From contig NC_007510.1 in NCBI RefSeq assembly GCF_000012945.1, forward strand, positions 1,178,001 to 1,242,000: a stretch of 64,000 nt of DNA, in the 5' to 3' direction. Positions 35,384 through 45,221 of the stretch are shown here, piece by piece. Made by a program: the position numbers and the translations under genes. Position 1 is the stretch's first letter, and each line of letters opens with the position of its first letter. Under the pieces are notes generated by a model. The model made no database searches, had not been told where the DNA came from, and saw nothing but the letters and a program-made list of their open reading frames with translations. Origin of the DNA: Burkholderia lata. Lineage in GTDB: Bacteria; Pseudomonadota; Gammaproteobacteria; Burkholderiales; Burkholderiaceae.

Positions 35384-37528
35384 TCAGTCGGACAGGGCGT
35401 CCGATGCGGCTTCGGCATCGTCGTGCGATGCGTGCGTGCGGATCAGCGGATCGCTGATGCTCGGGCGGCCCGTCTCGACGTGGCCCGCGAAGCGGCGCAG
35501 GAAGCCGAGCAGCCGGCCGTCACTGACGGTCAGGTCATACCAGCCGTGGCTGCCGCGCAGATCCCAGTAGTCGTCGATCTGCTGGCCCGGTGCGAGGTCG
35601 AACGTGCGCGCGCGGCCGTGGCCGTACGCGTTCGTGACCTTGAGCCGCACGGCCTTGTGGCCGCGGTTCATCAGGCGCAGCGTGATGTTGCCGTTCGCGA
35701 CGTCGTAGCCGTAGATCACCTCGGGGTTCACGTTCGCGCTGCCGACACCGGTCGCGAACGGGCCGCGGAAATGGCAGTAGAAGCCGTTCGGGCCGTACAC
35801 GTCGAGGTCGTACAGGCCGAGCGATGCCGCGGCGCTCCACGTGTCATCGATCCGCTTGCCGGCTTCGACCGTGTAAGCCCACGGGCCGTCGAGACGGTTG
35901 CGTGACTGCACCTGGAACGACGCGCCCGCGCGGCCCGTGTTCGCGAAGGTCAGCCGGAACAGGCCGTTCACCGATTCGACGCGGCCGTGCGCGAACAGCT
36001 CGTACGGCAGCGCACGCGCCGGACGCAGCCCGGCCTCCTGCTTCGGCAGCTTCTGAAACACCGGCGGCACGGGGATGTAGTCGGGATGGCGCAGGCGGTC
36101 GGGCGGCGCGTAGCCGCTCGTGTCCGGCAGCTTCGGCCAGCCGGCGTCGGCCGTCGCGAAATCGAACGCGGCGGTCAGGTCGCCGCACACCGTGCGACGC
36201 CACGGCGAGATGTTGCCGGCCTTGACCGGGTATTGCGCGCCGAAACGTGCCTCGATGAATTGCAGCAGCGACGTGTGATCGTAGGTCTGCGAGCAGACCC
36301 AGCCGCCCTTCGTCCACGGCGACACGACGAGCATCGGCACGCGCGGCCCGAGCCCGTACGGGCCTGCCATGTGCGATGCGTCGCCGGGGAACACCTCGTT
36401 GGTCGTCGCGACCGTCGACAGCCCGTTGTCGCGCGACTGCGGCGCGAACGGCGGCTGCACGTGGTCGAAGAAGCCGTCGTTTTCGTCGTACGTGATGAAG
36501 AGCGCGGTCTTGCTCCATACCTCCGGATTCGACACGAGCGCCTGCAGCACCTGCTCGATGTACCACGCGCCGTAGTTCGCCGGCCAGTTCGGATGCTCCG
36601 AATACGCTTCCGGCGCGCAGATCCACGACACCTGCGGCAGCGTGCCGTTCTTCACGTCCTGCTGCAGCACGTCGAACAGCGTGCCGCCCGCGCTGATGTT
36701 GGTGCCGGTGCGCGCCTTGTCGTACAGCGGCGTGCCGGGCAGCGCGTTGCGGTACTGGTTGAAGTAGAGCAGCGAGTTGTCGCCGTAGTTGCCGATGTAC
36801 GGGTTCTGCGTCCAGCCCCACGACCCGGCGGCGTTCAGGCCGGTGCCGACGTCCTGGTAGATCTTCCACGACACGCCGGCGTTCTCCAGCACTTCCGGAT
36901 AGGTCGTCCAGCCGTAGCCCGCTTCCTCGTTGCCGAGCACCGGGCCGCCGCCCGTGCCGTCGTTGCCGACGTAGCCCGTCCACATGTAGTAGCGGTTCGG
37001 ATCGGTCGAGCTCGGGATCGCGCAGTGGTACGCGTCGCAGATCGTGAACGCATCGGCGAGCTGGTAGTGGAACGGGATGTCGTCGCGCTTCAGGTACGCC
37101 ATCGTCGTGGTGCCCTTGTTCGGCACCCACTGGTCGTAGCGGCCCTTGTTCCAGGCGGCGTGCATGTCCTGCCAGCCGTGCGGCAGGTCCTGCAGGAACT
37201 GCAGGCCGAGCTTGTCCGCGCCCGGATGGAACGGCAGCAGCTCGGCCGGGCCGACCGGCTGGTGGAACACCGACTTGCCGTTCGCGAGGCGCAGCGGGCG
37301 CGGGTCACCAAAGCCGCGGACACCACGCATCGTGCCGAAGTAGTGGTCGAACGAGCGGTTCTCCTGCATCAGGATCACGATGTGTTCGATATCGCGGATG
37401 GTGCCGGTGCGGCGGTTCGCGGGAATCGCAAGCGCATCGCGAATCACGGGCGGAAACAGGTTCAGCGCGGCGGCGCCGGCGGTGCCGGCAGCGACGCGCA
37501 GGAAGTCACGACGGTTCGATCGGGTCAT
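35384..37528 (-). CDS. Phospholipase C, phosphocholine-specific
   Basis: Secreted lipase that releases phosphorylcholine from phosphatidylcholine or sphingomyelin. 714 residues from ATG 37528. Twin-arginine signal SNRRDFLRVAAG, so it is exported folded by Tat. The catalytic phosphoesterase domain covers about 45-430 (HIVILMQENRSFDHYFGT, TYDENDGFFDHVQPP), and two C-terminal DUF756-type domains follow. Resembles PlcH/PlcN of Pseudomonas and the plc paralogues of Burkholderia; which paralogue cannot be decided. No plcR-like chaperone gene is adjacent. Confidence 0.93.
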   Translation of the reverse strand: MTRSNRRDFLRVAAGTAGAAALNLFPPVIRDALAIPANRRTGTIRDIEHIVILMQENRSFDHYFGTMRGVRGFGDPRPLRLANGKSVFHQPVGPAELLPFHPGADKLGLQFLQDLPHGWQDMHAAWNKGRYDQWVPNKGTTTMAYLKRDDIPFHYQLADAFTICDAYHCAIPSSTDPNRYYMWTGYVGNDGTGGGPVLGNEEAGYGWTTYPEVLENAGVSWKIYQDVGTGLNAAGSWGWTQNPYIGNYGDNSLLYFNQYRNALPGTPLYDKARTGTNISAGGTLFDVLQQDVKNGTLPQVSWICAPEAYSEHPNWPANYGAWYIEQVLQALVSNPEVWSKTALFITYDENDGFFDHVQPPFAPQSRDNGLSTVATTNEVFPGDASHMAGPYGLGPRVPMLVVSPWTKGGWVCSQTYDHTSLLQFIEARFGAQYPVKAGNISPWRRTVCGDLTAAFDFATADAGWPKLPDTSGYAPPDRLRHPDYIPVPPVFQKLPKQEAGLRPARALPYELFAHGRVESVNGLFRLTFANTGRAGASFQVQSRNRLDGPWAYTVEAGKRIDDTWSAAASLGLYDLDVYGPNGFYCHFRGPFATGVGSANVNPEVIYGYDVANGNITLRLMNRGHKAVRLKVTNAYGHGRARTFDLAPGQQIDDYWDLRGSHGWYDLTVSDGRLLGFLRRFAGHVETGRPSISDPLIRTHASHDDAEAASDALSD

Positions 37529-37808
37529 GGTCGTTATCGTGCGGTAAAGGAGGGAGCCGATTGGCAGGACCTGCTGGAAGAGCGCGCCCGGGTCGCAGGA
37601 TGCGGCTGCGCCGGGTCGTGCCGCCGCGAGCATAGCGAGGAATCGGTGTCATTCATGTGAAGTCCGGAAACGTTTGCATCCGCATCGAAGCGATCTCGAA
37701 GCAGCGTCGGGACAACTATCGCCGGCAGTCGCGGTGCGGCAGGGATGAGGCGGGAAAGCGGTGCGGCGCGGGAGGTGCGCCGGGGAAGCGGAGGGCGACG
37801 CCGGCGTG

Positions 37809-38669
37809 TCAGGCGTCCGTGACCCACGCGCCGAACCATTCGCTCGGGCGCGCGATTTCGTCCTGCGCGGCGACGAGTTCGAGCTCGTAGCGGCGCGCAT
37901 CGTAGGTGGCCTTCACGACCGCATGCACGGCCGCGAGCGTGTGCTCGAACGCCGCGCGCACGGAGTCGCCGCGCAGCCGGCAGGCGACGAAGATCGCACT
38001 GGTCAGGTCGCCGACGCCGACCGGATGGCGCGGAAACGCGTACAGCGGGCGCTGGCCGATCCACGCTTCGGTTTCGGTGACGGCGAGCATGTTGAAACGA
38101 TCGGCCGGGCTGTTGCGGTCGTGCAGGTGCTTGACGAGGATGATCTGCGGGCCGCGACGGATCAGCGCGCGGCAGGCTTCGACGGCTTCGGCGACGGTTT
38201 CGATGCGCCGCCCGGCGAGCTTCTGCAGTTCGGTGTGGTTCGGCGACATGCCGTCTGCGAGCGCCGGCATCTCCTGGACCATGAATTCCTCGACGCCGGG
38301 CTCGGGCCGGATGCCGCCCGTCTGCCCCATCGCCGGATCGCAGAAGTACCACGCGTTCGGGTTCATCGCCTTCACCGAGCGGACGATCTCGACGGCCGCA
38401 CGCGCTTGCGGCGGCGAGCCGAGGAAGCCGGACAGCACGGCGTCGCAGCGCTTGAGTGCGCCGATCGCGGCGATGCCGTCGACGAGCTGTTCCATCTTCG
38501 CGGCATCGATCGCGCTGCCGGCCCAGTGACCGTACTGCATGTGATTCGACAACTGGACGGTATTGAGCGGCCAGACGTTGATGCCGAGGCGCTGCATCGG
38601 GAATACGGCCGCACTGTTGCCGGCATGGCCGTAGATGACGTGCGACTGAATGCTGAGGACGTTTTTCAT
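37809..38669 (-). CDS. pdxY: Pyridoxal/pyridoxamine kinase PdxY
   Basis: Ribokinase-like enzyme phosphorylating pyridoxal in the B6 salvage pathway. 286 residues from ATG 38669. Family words: [63 protein letters not shown], and the anion-hole/catalytic region [15 protein letters not shown] single gene; the window also holds the de novo gene pdxJ. Confidence 0.95.
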   Translation of the reverse strand: MKNVLSIQSHVIYGHAGNSAAVFPMQRLGINVWPLNTVQLSNHMQYGHWAGSAIDAAKMEQLVDGIAAIGALKRCDAVLSGFLGSPPQARAAVEIVRSVKAMNPNAWYFCDPAMGQTGGIRPEPGVEEFMVQEMPALADGMSPNHTELQKLAGRRIETVAEAVEACRALIRRGPQIILVKHLHDRNSPADRFNMLAVTETEAWIGQRPLYAFPRHPVGVGDLTSAIFVACRLRGDSVRAAFEHTLAAVHAVVKATYDARRYELELVAAQDEIARPSEWFGAWVTDA

Positions 38670-38842
38670 GGGAATCGCCTGCACGCGTTTCAGGGTCACG
38701 TCACACGATACCCGAGTTCGTCGCGCGCGCGGAAGTCGCGCGGCCCCGGAGTGTTGCGCGCCGTCGTCAGCGCGACCGCGTAGAATCGCGGGGCGCGAGG
38801 CGGCCCGGCCGCCCGCGTGCGTCTCCAATCACCGTGATCGCC

Positions 38843-39904
38843 ATGCTTTCGATTCGCAAGATGTTGTTTGCCGCGCGCGCCGCCGTGCTCGGCGCGGGTG
38901 TCGCCGTCGCGTGCGCCATGCCCGCCATGGCGGCCGCCGTTTCGCCCGCTGGTAACGACGGGCCCGTGTATGGCCCGCGCCTCGAAGGGTTCACTTATCC
39001 GGCGCCCGTTCATCTGTACACGTTCGTGTCGCAGCGCGAAACGCTCGAGATGGCGTACCTCGACGTGCAGCCGGCACACCCGAACGGCCGCACCGTCGTG
39101 CTGCTGCACGGGAAGAACTTCTGCGCGGCGACCTGGGAGGACACGATCGGCGTGCTGAGCCGTGCCGGCTATCGCGTGATCGCACCGGACCAGATCGGCT
39201 TCTGCAAGTCGTCGAAGCCCGATCGTTATCAGTACAGCTTCCAGCAGCTGGCGCGCAACACGCACGCGCTGCTCGAATCGATGGGGGTGAAGTCGGCGAC
39301 GATCGTCGGCCACTCGACGGGCGGGATGCTCGCGATGCGCTACGCGCTGATGTATCCGAAGGCGACCGACCAGCTCGTGCTCGTGAACCCGATCGGCCTC
39401 GAGGACTGGAAGGCGCTCGGCGTGCCGCCGCTGTCGGTCGACTACTGGTATGCACGCGAACTGAAGACCACGGCAGACGGCATCCGCCGCTACGAGCAGG
39501 GCACGTACTACGCGGGCAAGTGGTCGCCGTCGTACGAGCGCTGGGTGCAGATGCTGGCCGGGATGTACCGTGGCGCCGGTCGCGACGCGGTCGCGTGGAA
39601 CTCCGCGCTGATCTACGACATGATCCTCACGCAGCCGGTGGTCTATGAACTCGGTGCGATCCGCGTGCCGACGCTGCTGATGATCGGCGACAAGGACACG
39701 ACCGCGATCGGCAAGGACGTCTCGCCGCCCGACGTGCATGCGAAGCTCGGCCACTATCCGGAGCTCGCGAAGCGCACGCAGGCCGCGATTCCCGGCGCCC
39801 AGCTCGTCGAGTTCCCGGCGCTCGGGCACGCGCCGCAGATCCAGGACCCGGACGCGTTCCACAAGGCGCTGCTCGACGGGCTGGAGGCCGTGCACCCGCA
39901 GTGA
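38843..39904 (+). CDS. Exported alpha/beta hydrolase
   Basis: 353 residues from ATG 38843 (a GTG three codons earlier is possible). Signal peptide about 1-30 ending AMPAMA. Alpha/beta-hydrolase core: oxyanion region LLHGKNFCAATW, nucleophile elbow GHSTGGM, acidic residue in MIGDKDTTAIG and His in LGHAPQIQDP, so the catalytic triad appears complete. Likely a periplasmic esterase or related hydrolase; substrate unknown. Confidence 0.9.
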   Translation: MLSIRKMLFAARAAVLGAGVAVACAMPAMAAAVSPAGNDGPVYGPRLEGFTYPAPVHLYTFVSQRETLEMAYLDVQPAHPNGRTVVLLHGKNFCAATWEDTIGVLSRAGYRVIAPDQIGFCKSSKPDRYQYSFQQLARNTHALLESMGVKSATIVGHSTGGMLAMRYALMYPKATDQLVLVNPIGLEDWKALGVPPLSVDYWYARELKTTADGIRRYEQGTYYAGKWSPSYERWVQMLAGMYRGAGRDAVAWNSALIYDMILTQPVVYELGAIRVPTLLMIGDKDTTAIGKDVSPPDVHAKLGHYPELAKRTQAAIPGAQLVEFPALGHAPQIQDPDAFHKALLDGLEAVHPQ

Positions 39905-39940
39905 TGCGGGGCCGGCCGCAGGCGGCCCGGGCGCGCGCCG

Positions 39941-40939
39941 TCAGCGCGTTTCGCTCGCGAGCTCGTCGCGGATCTGCGCAGTCAATTCGAACGAGCGCAG
40001 CCGTGCCGCGTGATCGTAGATCTGTGCGGTGACGATCAGCTCGTCGGCCCCCGTCTGCGCGATGCGGTCGCGCAGCTTGTCGCGCACCGTGTCGCGCGAG
40101 CCGACCGCCGCGAACGACAGCGAATGCGCAACCGTCGCGAGTTCGAGCTCGTTCGCCTCGAGCACGTCGACCGGCGGCGGCAGCTTGCCCGGCGTGCCGC
40201 GCCGCAGATTGATGAACTGCTGCTGCAGCGACGTGAACAGGCGCCGCGCGTCGTCGTCGGTATCGGCGACGAACACGTTGACGCCGACCATCGCATGCGG
40301 CTTCGGCCACGCGGCCGACGGCCGGTACTGTGCTCGATAGATCTCGAGCGCGCGCATCAGGTAATCCGGCGCGAAGTGCGACGCGAACGCGAACGGCAAC
40401 CCGAGCATCGCGGCGAGCTGGGCGCTGAACAGGCTCGAGCCGAGCAGCCACACGGGCACGTCGAGCCCTGCGCCGGGCACCGCGCGCACGCGCTGGCCGG
40501 GCACCGGCTCCGCGAAGTAGCGCTGCAGCTCGGCGACATCATCTGGAAACGAGTCGGCACTGCCGATCAGGTCGCGGCGCAGCGCGCGCGACGTGGTCTG
40601 GTCGGTGCCGGGCGCACGGCCGAGGCCGAGGTCGATGCGCCCCGGGTACAGCGACGCAAGCGTGCCGAACTGTTCGGCGATCACGAGCGGCGCGTGGTTC
40701 GGCAGCATGATGCCGCCCGAACCGACCCGGATCGTCTGCGTGGCGCCCGCGACGTGGCCGATCACGACGGCCGTTGCCGCGCTCGCGATGCCGGGCATGT
40801 TGTGATGCTCGGCGAGCCAGTAGCGCTGGTAACCCCAACGTTCCGCATGCTGCGCGAGATCGACGGTGTTGCGGAATGCCTGGGAGGCGTCAGCGCCGGC
40901 CGGAATGGGGGCGAGATCGAGTACGGAAAACGGAGTCAT
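39941..40939 (-). CDS. LLM-class flavin-dependent oxidoreductase (luciferase-like)
   Basis: 332 residues from ATG 40939. Bacterial luciferase-like monooxygenase of the MsnO8/YhbW group: opening [18 protein letters not shown], then [23 protein letters not shown] and [39 protein letters not shown]-barrel using FMNH2 supplied by a separate reductase is expected. Substrate unknown. The stop lies 36 bp from the end of the convergent hydrolase gene. Confidence 0.92.
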   Translation of the reverse strand: MTPFSVLDLAPIPAGADASQAFRNTVDLAQHAERWGYQRYWLAEHHNMPGIASAATAVVIGHVAGATQTIRVGSGGIMLPNHAPLVIAEQFGTLASLYPGRIDLGLGRAPGTDQTTSRALRRDLIGSADSFPDDVAELQRYFAEPVPGQRVRAVPGAGLDVPVWLLGSSLFSAQLAAMLGLPFAFASHFAPDYLMRALEIYRAQYRPSAAWPKPHAMVGVNVFVADTDDDARRLFTSLQQQFINLRRGTPGKLPPPVDVLEANELELATVAHSLSFAAVGSRDTVRDKLRDRIAQTGADELIVTAQIYDHAARLRSFELTAQIRDELASETR

Positions 40940-41578
40940 CGGTTGGCCTTCGAACGGGGTAGCAGGGTGATGCACTTACGCAACAAATGCCAAGGATTTT
41001 GCCAAAGGGCTCCGGATCGTGCTGGGGGCGGCTCGATACCCATGCGCCTTTCAGGGATGCAGGGTCGAATTCTTCGATCGTTGCAAAAATCAATCTAATC
41101 GCTGATTAATTACCAATCTTTACGGCGATTGGATGTGAATCCGCATCGACGTACAAATTTGCACGAAACGTTTGATTTTCAAGACTGCAATACGCCTGCA
41201 AACCGCTTACGCTAACGTGAACGCGGGTGCACTGAAATGGTTCGCCGACTGCGCAGCTTTGCCGGAATTGCACCAGTCCGTTTCTCGTAGTGCCGAGCGC
41301 GGGGTGCCGCAGACTGCTAAAATCCGGCGCCTGCCCATGTTGTGCCGAAGGTAGCCATACGAATCTTCCCGTATCCCGTCCGGGTGTCGCGCGGAGATGC
41401 ACCACGCGAAGCCGGGCATGGCCATACCCGAAGGATGGGGCGAGCCTCCCTCATACACAGACGCTGCTGGAACAAGGAGTCGGGTCGTGCCCGCGTTCGT
41501 CGTTGTCGGAATACCGAATCACGCTCAATCACGCACAAGCGTTCTCCATGGCGTTCAGGTCGCCGGGAGGCGTCGCGC
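40940..41578. other. Intergenic region upstream of the hopanoid genes
   Basis: About 640 bp with no gene I can support; the small open frames here lack starts, codon bias or homology. A relatively AT-rich block (about 41085-41180) contains TTGATTTTC-type words, and TAAAAT at 41318-41323 is a possible -10 for hpnI, leaving a leader of about 250 nt. Confidence 0.5.
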
Positions 41579-42754
41579 ATGACGGCAACCGCAACGATGC
41601 TCGACTGGCTCCTGATCGTCTTCACGCTGGCCGCGGCCGGCTATGCGCTCGTCGCCGCGTTCGCCCCGCGGCCGCGTACGCCGCGCACGGCCGTGCGCGA
41701 CGGCTTCGAGCCGGTCAGCGTGCTCAAGCCGCTGTGCGGCGCGGAGCCGCACCTGTACGAAAACCTCGCGACGTTCTGCGAGCAGCGCCATCCGCGGTAT
41801 GAAGTGCTGTTCGGCGTCGCGTCGGCGGTCGATCCGGCCATCGCCGTGGTCGAACGGCTGCGCGCCGATTATCCCGAGTGCGACATCACGCTCGTGATCG
41901 ATGCGCGCGTGCACGGCAAGAACCTGAAGGTCAGCAACCTGATCAACCTCGCCGAGCGTGCGAAGTACGGCCGCATCGTGATCGCGGACAGCGACATCGC
42001 GGTGAAGCCCGACTATCTGGAGCGCGTGACGGCGCCGCTCGCCGACGTGTCGGTGGGTGTCGTCACGTGCCTGTATCATGCGCGCAGCGTCGGCGGGTTC
42101 TGGACGCGGATCGGCGCGCAGTTCGTCGACGCATGGTTCGCGCCGTCGGTCCGGATCACGCACCTCGGCCGTTCGACCCGCTTCGGCTTCGGCGCGACGC
42201 TTGCGCTGACGCGCGACACGCTCGACCGGATCGGCGGCTTTCCCGCGCTGAAGGACGAACTGGCCGACGATTTCTGGCTGGCCGAGCTGCCGCGCCGCCT
42301 CGGGCGACGCACCGTGCTGTCGGAGGTCGAGGTCGCGACCGACGTGATCGAGCCGTCGTTCGGGCCGCTGTGGCACCGCGAGACGCGCTGGCTGCGCACG
42401 ATCCGTTCGCTGAACCCGGCTGGCTTCGCGTTCCTGTTCATTACGTTTACCGTGCCGTGGCTCGCGATCGGCGCGGCGCTCGCGCTGCGCCTCGACGGCA
42501 CCTTCGCGGGCTCGCTGGCGGGCTGGGCGGCCGTGGTGGGCGCGTTCGGGCGGCTCGTGCTGCACGCCCGCGGCGAGGACGGCTGGCGCGCGTTCTGGCG
42601 CGACCTGCCGCTCGTCGCGGTGCGCGACACACTGCTCGCGCTCGAGTGGCTCGCCGCGGTGTTCGGCACGCACGTCGTGTGGCGCGGCGCGAGGATGACG
42701 GTCGTCGGCGGCGAGCGCGCGACGGCGGCAGTGGAAGCAGTGGACGGCCGCTAG
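41579..42754 (+). CDS. hpnI: Hopanoid glycosyltransferase HpnI
   Basis: GT2 family enzyme that adds N-acetylglucosamine to bacteriohopanetetrol. 391 residues from ATG 41579, GGGAGG about 10 nt upstream. N-terminal helix LDWLLIVFTLAAAGYALVAAF, then the GT-A domain with donor-binding PVSVLKPLCGAEPHL and DSDIAV (DxD), and acceptor motif RWLRTIRS (QxxRW-like). C-terminal membrane segments. First of four consecutive hopanoid genes on the + strand. Confidence 0.93.
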   Translation: MTATATMLDWLLIVFTLAAAGYALVAAFAPRPRTPRTAVRDGFEPVSVLKPLCGAEPHLYENLATFCEQRHPRYEVLFGVASAVDPAIAVVERLRADYPECDITLVIDARVHGKNLKVSNLINLAERAKYGRIVIADSDIAVKPDYLERVTAPLADVSVGVVTCLYHARSVGGFWTRIGAQFVDAWFAPSVRITHLGRSTRFGFGATLALTRDTLDRIGGFPALKDELADDFWLAELPRRLGRRTVLSEVEVATDVIEPSFGPLWHRETRWLRTIRSLNPAGFAFLFITFTVPWLAIGAALALRLDGTFAGSLAGWAAVVGAFGRLVLHARGEDGWRAFWRDLPLVAVRDTLLALEWLAAVFGTHVVWRGARMTVVGGERATAAVEAVDGR

Positions 42755-42911
42755 GGCCGTTCCGACCGAACCCGGCCCGAGGGCCGAGACGCGCTGCACG
42801 GCGAGGCCGTGCGGCGCGACATGACAGAGAGGCGGGCGCCGACAGGGCGGCCCGCGGTTTTTTGACTGAATCGTTGTGACGAATCGAACTATGCAGGCTA
42901 CCGGAGCATTC

Positions 42912-44333
42912 ATGAAAACGCTGTTCTTGCAGGCCCCTTCGTATGACGGCTTCGACGGCGGAGCCGGCTCGCGCTATCAGGCGAAGCGCGAAATCCGTTC
43001 CTTCTGGTATCCGACGTGGCTCGCGCAGCCGGCCGCGCTTGTGCCGGGCAGCCGCGTCGTCGACGCACCGGCCGACGGCCTGTCGGTCGAGGAAACACTG
43101 AAGATCGCCAACGACTACGACCTCGTGATCATCCACACGAGCACGCCGTCGTTCCCGACCGACGCGATGTTCGCGCAGGACCTGAAGAAGATGAAGCCGT
43201 CGATGCTGGTCGGCATGGTCGGCGCGAAGGTGATGGTCGATCCGCACAACTCGCTCACGGCGAGCGAGTCGATCGACTTCGTGTGCCGCGAGGAATTCGA
43301 CTACACCTGCAAGGAAATCGCCGAAGGCAAGCCGTTCCCGGAGATCAAGGGCTTGAGCTGGCGCGCGAAGGACGGCTCGATCGAGCACAACGAAGCGCGT
43401 CCGATCCTCGAGAACATGGACGAGCTGCCGTTCGTCGCGCCCGTCTACAAGCGCGACCTGAAAATCGACAACTACTTCATCGGCTACCTCAACTATCCGT
43501 ACGTATCGATCTACACGGGCCGCGGCTGCAAGTCGCGCTGCACCTTCTGCCTGTGGCCGCAGACGGTCAGCGGCCATCGCTACCGCACGCGCTCGGTCGA
43601 GAACGTGCTCGCGGAAGCGAAGTGGATCCGCGACAACATGCCGGAAGTGAAGGAACTGATGTTCGACGACGACACCTTCACCGACGACCTGCCGCGCGCT
43701 GAAGCCATCGCCATCGGCCTGGGCAAGCTCGGAATGACGTGGTCGTGCAATGCGAAGGCGAACGTGCCGTACAAGACGCTGAAGGTCATGAAGGAAAACG
43801 GCCTGCGCCTGCTGCTGGTCGGCTTCGAATCCGGCGACGACCAGATCCTCGTGAACATCAAGAAGGGCGTGCGCACCGATTTCGCGCGCCGCTTCAGCGC
43901 GGACTGCAAGAAGCTCGGCATCAAGATCCACGGCACCTTCATCCTCGGCCTGCCGGGCGAGACGCAGGAGACCATCAAGAAGACGATCGAGTACGCGAAG
44001 GAAATCAATCCGCACACGATCCAGGTGTCGCTCGCCGCGCCGTATCCGGGCACGACGCTCTACAAGCAGGCCGTGGAAAACGGCTGGATGGAAGAGAACA
44101 AGACCATCAACCTGGTGAGCAAGGAAGGCGTGCAGCTCGCGGCGATCGGCTATGCGCACCTGTCGCGCGACGAGATCTATCACCATCTCGAGCAGTTCTA
44201 TCGCCAGTTCTACTTCCGTCCGTCGAAGATCTGGGAAATCGTCCGCGAAATGCTGACGAGCTGGGACATGATGAAGCGCCGTCTGCGCGAAGGCGTCGAG
44301 TTCTTCCGCTTCCTGCGCGCACACGAGGCCTGA
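42912..44333 (+). CDS. hpnJ: Hopanoid radical SAM protein HpnJ
   Basis: B12-binding-domain/radical-SAM enzyme proposed to ring-contract the glucosamine moiety to the cyclitol ether of bacteriohopanetetrol. 473 residues from ATG 42912 (GGAG 7 nt upstream; in-frame starts 12 codons earlier exist). N-terminal B12-like Rossmann domain about 1-150, iron-sulfur motif C206-x3-C210-x2-C213 (GCKSRCTFCLW), FESGDD SAM-core strand. 157 bp after hpnI and 3 bp before hpnK. Confidence 0.94.
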   Translation: MKTLFLQAPSYDGFDGGAGSRYQAKREIRSFWYPTWLAQPAALVPGSRVVDAPADGLSVEETLKIANDYDLVIIHTSTPSFPTDAMFAQDLKKMKPSMLVGMVGAKVMVDPHNSLTASESIDFVCREEFDYTCKEIAEGKPFPEIKGLSWRAKDGSIEHNEARPILENMDELPFVAPVYKRDLKIDNYFIGYLNYPYVSIYTGRGCKSRCTFCLWPQTVSGHRYRTRSVENVLAEAKWIRDNMPEVKELMFDDDTFTDDLPRAEAIAIGLGKLGMTWSCNAKANVPYKTLKVMKENGLRLLLVGFESGDDQILVNIKKGVRTDFARRFSADCKKLGIKIHGTFILGLPGETQETIKKTIEYAKEINPHTIQVSLAAPYPGTTLYKQAVENGWMEENKTINLVSKEGVQLAAIGYAHLSRDEIYHHLEQFYRQFYFRPSKIWEIVREMLTSWDMMKRRLREGVEFFRFLRAHEA

Positions 44334-44336
44334 TTC

Positions 44337-45221
44337 GTGGCGACGCAGCCGGCGGCGCGGGCGCTGATCTTCACCGCGGACGACTTCGGGCTGCACCCGC
44401 GCGTCAACGCGGCGGTCGAGCGCGCGCACCGCGACGGCGTGCTGAACGCCGCCAGCCTGATGGTCGGCGCGCCCGCCGCGGCCGATGCGATCGAGCGCGC
44501 GCGGCGACTGCCGTCGCTCGCGGTCGGTCTGCATCTCGTCCTCGCGGACGGGCCGGCCACGCTGCCCGCGCATGAGATTCCCGCGCTCGTCGGCCCCGAC
44601 GGGCGGTTCGGCGATGCGATGGCGAAGGACGGCTGTCGCTTCTTTTTCCTGCCGCACGTGCGGGCGCAGCTGCGCCGCGAGATTCGCGCGCAGTTCGACG
44701 CGTTCGCGGCGAGCGGGCTGCCGCTCGACCACGTGAACGCGCACAAGCATTTCCACCTGCATCCGACCGTGCTGTCGCTGATCATCGAGATCGGCCGCGA
44801 CTACGGGCTGCGCGCGGTGCGGCTGCCGTACGAGACGAGCGCGCCCGCGCTGCTCAAGCCGTGGATCGCGCTCGTGCGCGCGCGGCTCGACCGCGCGGGG
44901 CTCGCGCACAACGACTACGTGGTCGGGATCGAGCATACGGGCGCGATGGACGAGGCCGTGCTGCTCGACGCGCTGGTCACGCTGCCGCCGGGCGTCGGCG
45001 AGATCTACTGCCATCCGGCCGAGGCCGGCGACGGCCCGATCACGCCGACGATGGCCGGCTATCGTCCGGTGGACGAACTCGATGCGCTGCTGTCGCCGCG
45101 CGTCGCGGCCGCGCTGAAAGCTGCGGGCGTCGCGACCGGCGGCTTTGCCGACGTGTTCGGCCAGCCTGCCGCACCGCGCGGTGCACGGGCGTCGCGCGCA
45201 CCGGGAGCGCAGCCGTCATGA
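44337..45221 (+). CDS. hpnK: Hopanoid deacetylase HpnK (ChbG/YdjC-like)
   Basis: Carbohydrate deacetylase proposed to remove the acetyl group from BHT-N-acetylglucosamine, giving BHT-glucosamine. 294 residues, GTG start 3 bp after the hpnJ stop. Metal-site blocks TADDFGLH (Asp), LPLDHVNAHKHFHLHPTV (His) and EIYCHPAE (His). The C-terminal 20 residues are Ala/Arg-rich. Overlaps hpnL by 4 bp. Confidence 0.92.
   Translation: MATQPAARALIFTADDFGLHPRVNAAVERAHRDGVLNAASLMVGAPAAADAIERARRLPSLAVGLHLVLADGPATLPAHEIPALVGPDGRFGDAMAKDGCRFFFLPHVRAQLRREIRAQFDAFAASGLPLDHVNAHKHFHLHPTVLSLIIEIGRDYGLRAVRLPYETSAPALLKPWIALVRARLDRAGLAHNDYVVGIEHTGAMDEAVLLDALVTLPPGVGEIYCHPAEAGDGPITPTMAGYRPVDELDALLSPRVAAALKAAGVATGGFADVFGQPAAPRGARASRAPGAQPS

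Noticed and set aside
37640..37670. Possible Pho box upstream of the phospholipase C gene (TGTCATTCATGTGA)
   Set aside because: Only one half-site matches and the spacing to a second CTGTCAT-like half is wrong.
41106..41405. 99-residue minus-strand open frame upstream of hpnI
   Set aside because: No SD, no codon bias typical of this genome and no recognisable domain; left as intergenic.
42447..45014. 855-residue antisense open frame across hpnI-hpnK
   Set aside because: Same reason: GC-driven shadow of well-supported sense genes.
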